This document shows, in pieces, positions 60,936-64,000 of a stretch of DNA of 64,000 nt (its first letter is position 1; each line of letters opens with the position of its first letter). The position numbers and the translations under genes are program-made. The stretch covers positions 248,001 through 312,000 of the forward strand of contig NZ_CP080572.1 of assembly GCF_023746595.1 (NCBI RefSeq), written 5' to 3'. The notes beneath the pieces are model-generated. The model worked only from the letters and a program-made list of their open reading frames with translations. It had not been told where the DNA came from and did not search any database. Source of the DNA: Thermococcus argininiproducens. GTDB taxonomy: Archaea; Methanobacteriota_B; Thermococci; Thermococcales; Thermococcaceae.

Positions 60936-62248
60936 AAATATCTCTCTAGTTCCCACTCAGTAATTTCTATTGTATCTATGGGAATCTCAGTTTTCTCCAA
61001 ATATTCCTGATAACTTCTCCATTCTTTCGTTTTATACTTAATGAAGTTGTGATATGCTTCACCAAGTGCACCTTTAACAACCTTGTCTTTTCTAAGGGCT
61101 TCAAGCGCGGCTTCTAAGGTTGAGGGTAGAGTATCCACTCCCAGCAAAGCTCGTTTTTTCTCGTCTAATTCATAGACGTTTTCCTCAACATATGCAAAGG
61201 GTTCAATCTGCCGTTTTATTCCATCCATACCAGCTTTCAAGACTGCAGCAAATGCAAAATACGGATTCGCACTCGGATCGGGACACCTATATTCAATTCT
61301 TGCACCATTTCCTTTATATGCAGGAACCCTTACTAAAGCACTCCTATTTGCATAGCCCCAAGATATGTAAACGGGTGCCTCATATCCTGGAACTAATCTT
61401 TTATACGAGTTAACAGTTGGATTTGTAATTGCTGTTAAAGCCTTTGCATGTTCTAAAATCCCCCCTATAAAGTAAAGGGCCTCTTCACTTAACCCTTTTT
61501 CTCCAATGAAAATATTCCTGTTCCCTTCCCAAAGACTTATGTGGAGGTGCATCCCATTACCTGGCTTTCCAAAAAGGGGTTTTGGCATAAATGTAGCATA
61601 AAGCCCATAACTCTCTGCAACAGCCTTCACCAGATACTTAAATCGAATTATATTATCCGCAGTTGTTAAGGCATCGGCAAATCGAAAATCTATCTCATGC
61701 TGTCCGGGGCCCACCTCATGGTGTAGAACCTCTGGGATTAACTTAAAGGATGGCATGTAATGAGCTATCGTCCTTTTAATCTCCCTCGCCTTGTCTAGAT
61801 TAATTAGATCGAAATAACCTCCCCCATCTGGGAGTTTTAGCTCCCATGAACCATTTTTTTCAAATAAATAGAACTCGGGCTCTGGACCTATATATGCCGT
61901 TAATCCCTCCTTTTTTAACTCTTCAGTGACTGATCTCAAGACTCTTCTCGGGTCTGCATAATATGGTTTTTTGCCCTTGTATATGTACCCAAATATCTTC
62001 GCCACACCTTCCCATGGCACTTCTACATAAGTATTTGGATCTGCCTTGAAAGTAAGGTCACTATCCTCTATTCCCTGGAAGCCCGGAATTGATGAACCAT
62101 CAAATGAAATTCCCTCTGTTATAACTTCCTCGTATCTCCCTATTGGTACCTCCATACCTTTAGCAATACCATCTATATCCACAAAAACAAGTTGGAGAAA
62201 ACGTGGTTTACCTGAAAACCCTCTTGCAACGGATTTGATATCGTTCAT
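60926..62248 (-). CDS. glnA: Glutamine synthetase, type I
   Basis: This 440-residue enzyme has the glutamate/ATP-site motifs MHLHISLWEG and NPTVNSYKRLVPGYEAPVYI, plus PFAYVEENVYEL. The adenylylation Tyr region of bacterial GSI-beta is absent, so it is of the alpha-type as in archaea. It assimilates ammonia. The ATG at 62248 follows GGTGGGGGTAAAA; the frame to 62293 is not used. It ends overlapping the DMT transporter. Confidence 0.96.
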   Translation of the reverse strand: MNDIKSVARGFSGKPRFLQLVFVDIDGIAKGMEVPIGRYEEVITEGISFDGSSIPGFQGIEDSDLTFKADPNTYVEVPWEGVAKIFGYIYKGKKPYYADPRRVLRSVTEELKKEGLTAYIGPEPEFYLFEKNGSWELKLPDGGGYFDLINLDKAREIKRTIAHYMPSFKLIPEVLHHEVGPGQHEIDFRFADALTTADNIIRFKYLVKAVAESYGLYATFMPKPLFGKPGNGMHLHISLWEGNRNIFIGEKGLSEEALYFIGGILEHAKALTAITNPTVNSYKRLVPGYEAPVYISWGYANRSALVRVPAYKGNGARIEYRCPDPSANPYFAFAAVLKAGMDGIKRQIEPFAYVEENVYELDEKKRALLGVDTLPSTLEAALEALRKDKVVKGALGEAYHNFIKYKTKEWRSYQEYLEKTEIPIDTIEITEWELERYFYV

Positions 62249-62394
62249 TTTTACCCCCACCTTAATGATAATATTTTCATTATTGTCCAGCATTTTTATA
62301 CAATATTTCTAATATAAGCTTTTCTAATGAACTATTGTCAAAATGGCAATTTTTATCCCGAGTTACATTTTTGTGTACAAAACTAGACCAAATC

Positions 62395-62419
62395 ACATAT
62401 ATTTTTGATACATATATGT
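62395..62419. promoter_or_regulatory. Inverted repeat between glnA and DUF61 gene
   Basis: ACATATAT-N9-ATATATGT has eight-base arms in the 221-base divergent gap. It could be an operator for glnA or DUF61; TACA-N6-TGTA also occurs nearby. AT-rich chance symmetry cannot be excluded. Confidence 0.3.
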
Positions 62420-62469
62420 CAATAACATTTTAGGAAAAACCTTTTTATTCCCCCTTCAAAAATTCAAAC

Positions 62470-62877
62470 ATGCCTAAAGATGATGAAATTATACAGAAAG
62501 AAATTTCCCGTTTGAATGTCCATCTTCCGAAAAGTAGAAAAAAACTTGCCCAACTGCTTAAAGAGGAAGAACCAAAAGTACAACTTAGAGATGGCCAGTT
62601 TCACTATTTTAAACGAGAGGAACTCGAGTACATCCTCTCATTAATCGAAGAACACGAAAGAGAGTTCTTATATATTCCAATAATCCTCGAAATCACCACC
62701 ACCTGGCATGGATATTTTAGAGTAAGGGGTAAAGTCGCTGTAAAGATCATTGAAAAAATTCTTGGAAACTACGATATGCTAGAGGAAAAAACTGAAATAA
62801 TCCTTCCTCGTTACTTATTACCAAAAATACGAAAAAAACTTCCTACTACAACAACCTACGCATTTATTGTGGAGTGA
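62470..62877 (+). CDS. DUF61 (UPF0216) family protein
   Basis: This 135-residue protein matches the archaeal DUF61 family: IIQKEISRLNVHLPKSRKKL, then VQLRDGQFHYFKREELEYIL and IPIILEITTTWHGYFRVRG. It has no known function but is widespread in Euryarchaeota. No ribosome site is seen before the ATG at 62470, so the mRNA may be leaderless. It is followed by a small membrane gene after six bases. Confidence 0.9.
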   Translation: MPKDDEIIQKEISRLNVHLPKSRKKLAQLLKEEEPKVQLRDGQFHYFKREELEYILSLIEEHEREFLYIPIILEITTTWHGYFRVRGKVAVKIIEKILGNYDMLEEKTEIILPRYLLPKIRKKLPTTTTYAFIVE

Positions 62878-62883
62878 GAAAAG

Positions 62884-63150
62884 ATGGATGATAACAAAAT
62901 ATTGCTTAACTATTATCTATTCACAATTCCCCAGATAACCGTATTTGCTGGAGCTATTTTGGGGATTATGTTAATTTTCAATGTAGAGATTAAAATTGCC
63001 CTTGGAATTTTTGCATCATTTTATGGACTTCTATTGACTATCATAGCGCTTTTAGTTAAGAGACAATTTTCAAAACTTCCACTATACAGAGCAAGCTTAT
63101 TGTTCTTTGTAGGTTTTACTGTGCTCGGAATTTTCCTACTTTTAATGTGA
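62884..63150 (+). CDS. Small membrane protein, three helices
   Basis: This 88-residue protein has three helices (FTIPQITVFAGAILGIMLIF, IALGIFASFYGLLLTIIAL and ASLLFFVGFTVLGIFLLLM) joined by short charged loops. GTGAGAAAAG precedes the ATG. It is downstream of DUF61 and upstream of the surface protein; no family is recognised. Confidence 0.72.
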   Translation: MDDNKILLNYYLFTIPQITVFAGAILGIMLIFNVEIKIALGIFASFYGLLLTIIALLVKRQFSKLPLYRASLLFFVGFTVLGIFLLLM

Positions 63151-63193
63151 AGTTTTATATTTGTTGAGATACTAACTATATAGGGGGAGATTT

Positions 63194-64000
63194 ATGCGAA
63201 GGAAACTTATAGTCCTTATAGTACTCCTACTGATCACATCTATGGTATCTTCACAAACCCTCCTATTCTCAACTCTAGAAGAAAAAATAGTCGTGATTTC
63301 GGGAGACTATAAAGAAGGGACTCTAACGTTGATAAACAATGCAGATAAAGACTTCCAAATTGTGACGTTTCGCAGATATTACGTTTTGGATTCCAAAAAC
63401 AACGAGATCTCTGGAATCACGCTGGAAATATACAAACCTGATGGAGAGCCTCTATCTACTGGTGTTCTCTATACATATTGGAAGTCAGGAGAAGAAAGAA
63501 CTCTAAGGTATAAGATTTATGTAAATGAAAGTGTCAAACCAGGAACTTATACACTTTTCATGGTGCTTTGGGGATTTTTAAGCTCTGGGGATCTTAGGGT
63601 TATACAAATTCCAGTTACTCTTGAAATAACAGATGTACCTCTAATGTTCAAAGAGGCCTTTGTTGAAGTTAAAGAACGGTCAGTTAAAACAAACAGAATA
63701 CTCACTGGAGAGACCATTGTAATATACTCTACGGTTCATAATCTCAAAAATTCTCCAGTATCAATAAATGGAACAGCGTACTTAGAGAAAAATGGAAAGC
63801 GATATCTTAAAACAGATATAGCCATGAATCTGACTCCAGGAGATAACTCACTTCAAGTGGAGATCCCAATCCCATATGATCTCCAAGCTGGCGAATATAG
63901 ACTCATATACAAGTTAGAATATTCTAAAGGCACATATCTTTTCTCAAAAGTTTTTTACATCACTTTTGGAGTGGATTTAACAGCAATTTCTTTGGAAAAG
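63194..64000 (+). CDS. Secreted beta-sandwich surface protein, 3' end outside window
   Basis: This open frame of 269 codons begins with a signal peptide (LIVLIVLLLITSMVSSQ) and reads as repeated beta-sandwich strands (GTLTLINNADKDFQIVTF, SVKPGTYTLFMVLWG, ETIVIYSTVHNLKNSPVSI). It is like archaeal CARDB/COG1361 surface proteins. GGGGGAGATTT precedes the ATG. The gene runs past the window end, so an anchor cannot be judged. Confidence 0.75.
   Translation, partial: MRRKLIVLIVLLLITSMVSSQTLLFSTLEEKIVVISGDYKEGTLTLINNADKDFQIVTFRRYYVLDSKNNEISGITLEIYKPDGEPLSTGVLYTYWKSGEERTLRYKIYVNESVKPGTYTLFMVLWGFLSSGDLRVIQIPVTLEITDVPLMFKEAFVEVKERSVKTNRILTGETIVIYSTVHNLKNSPVSINGTAYLEKNGKRYLKTDIAMNLTPGDNSLQVEIPIPYDLQAGEYRLIYKLEYSKGTYLFSKVFYITFGVDLTAISLEK

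Noticed and set aside
1-64000. tRNA or rRNA genes, prophage or toxin-antitoxin modules
   Set aside because: No T-loop motif, capsid or integrase-like protein, or recognisable toxin pair was found on reading both strands.

Overview
The window looks like a chromosomal segment of a hyperthermophilic euryarchaeon of the order Thermococcales, most likely Thermococcus; the species cannot be fixed from sequence alone. The evidence is archaeal information genes (thermosome, aEF-1beta with its Zn-ribbon partner, Taw3, DUF61), BRE/TATA promoters with many leaderless or GGTG/GGAGGTG-led starts, IorAB, a class III hybrid cluster protein, a CGP-CTERM surface protein and a C/D-box methylation-guide RNA. 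There are no rRNA or tRNA genes and no CRISPR array.

Layout. 0-4 kb: SRPBCC fragment, SHOCT protein, and an RND exporter-TetR operon with its operator. 4-8 kb: CopB-type copper ATPase, a DUF302 protein and a membrane protein. 7.9-12.8 kb: one tight operon of CadC-like repressor, Zn/Cd ATPase, ICMT-like membrane methyltransferase, SAM methyltransferase (CpaM-like) and a fused HgcA-HgcB-like corrinoid/ferredoxin membrane protein. 13-16 kb: Glu-rich surface protein and a membrane-anchored winged-helix protein, then SagB-type oxidoreductase. 16-20 kb: DMT transporter, YHS and CopZ-like metal carriers, DUF302, CoA-binding protein, FTR1 and peroxiredoxin, the last two sharing a DtxR-like operator. 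20-27.6 kb is visibly GC-richer: a disrupted FMN reductase, Lrp regulator, membrane cytochrome b5 protein, lipoprotein and IorAB. 27.7-33.7 kb: sufCBD, ferritin, thiI and a ThiF-like E1. 34-37.8 kb: a thiol relay (Cys-rich protein, DsrE, thioredoxin-CcdA, DUF302), an unknown Cys-tailed protein and a b561-like membrane protein. 37.9-44.5 kb: a candidate nitrosative/oxidative stress regulon (flavodiiron protein, DUF438-hemerythrin-PAS protein, cupin, M24 peptidase, DUF2249/DUF1858 protein, Hcp, and a Cys-containing HTH regulator) whose promoters all carry ATGACA-N2-TGTCAT-like palindromes. 44.7-50.7 kb: thioredoxin-fold protein, a frameshifted secreted protein, Taw3, thermosome, TPR protein, EF-1beta. 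51-58.8 kb: a complete oligopeptide-type ABC transporter. 58.8-64 kb: NadE, DMT transporter, glutamine synthetase, DUF61 and a partial surface protein.

Two candidate systems stand out: (1) the metal-regulated HgcAB-fusion/methyltransferase/efflux operon, which suggests corrinoid-dependent methyl transfer tied to heavy-metal stress; (2) the palindrome-linked flavodiiron-Hcp-hemerythrin regulon with its probable metal- or Fe-S-binding regulator. In addition, a scattered family of IS200/IS605-like ends has deleted, truncated or bordered genes at several points; one copy keeps an RNA-like fold resembling an omega-RNA scaffold without its tnpB.
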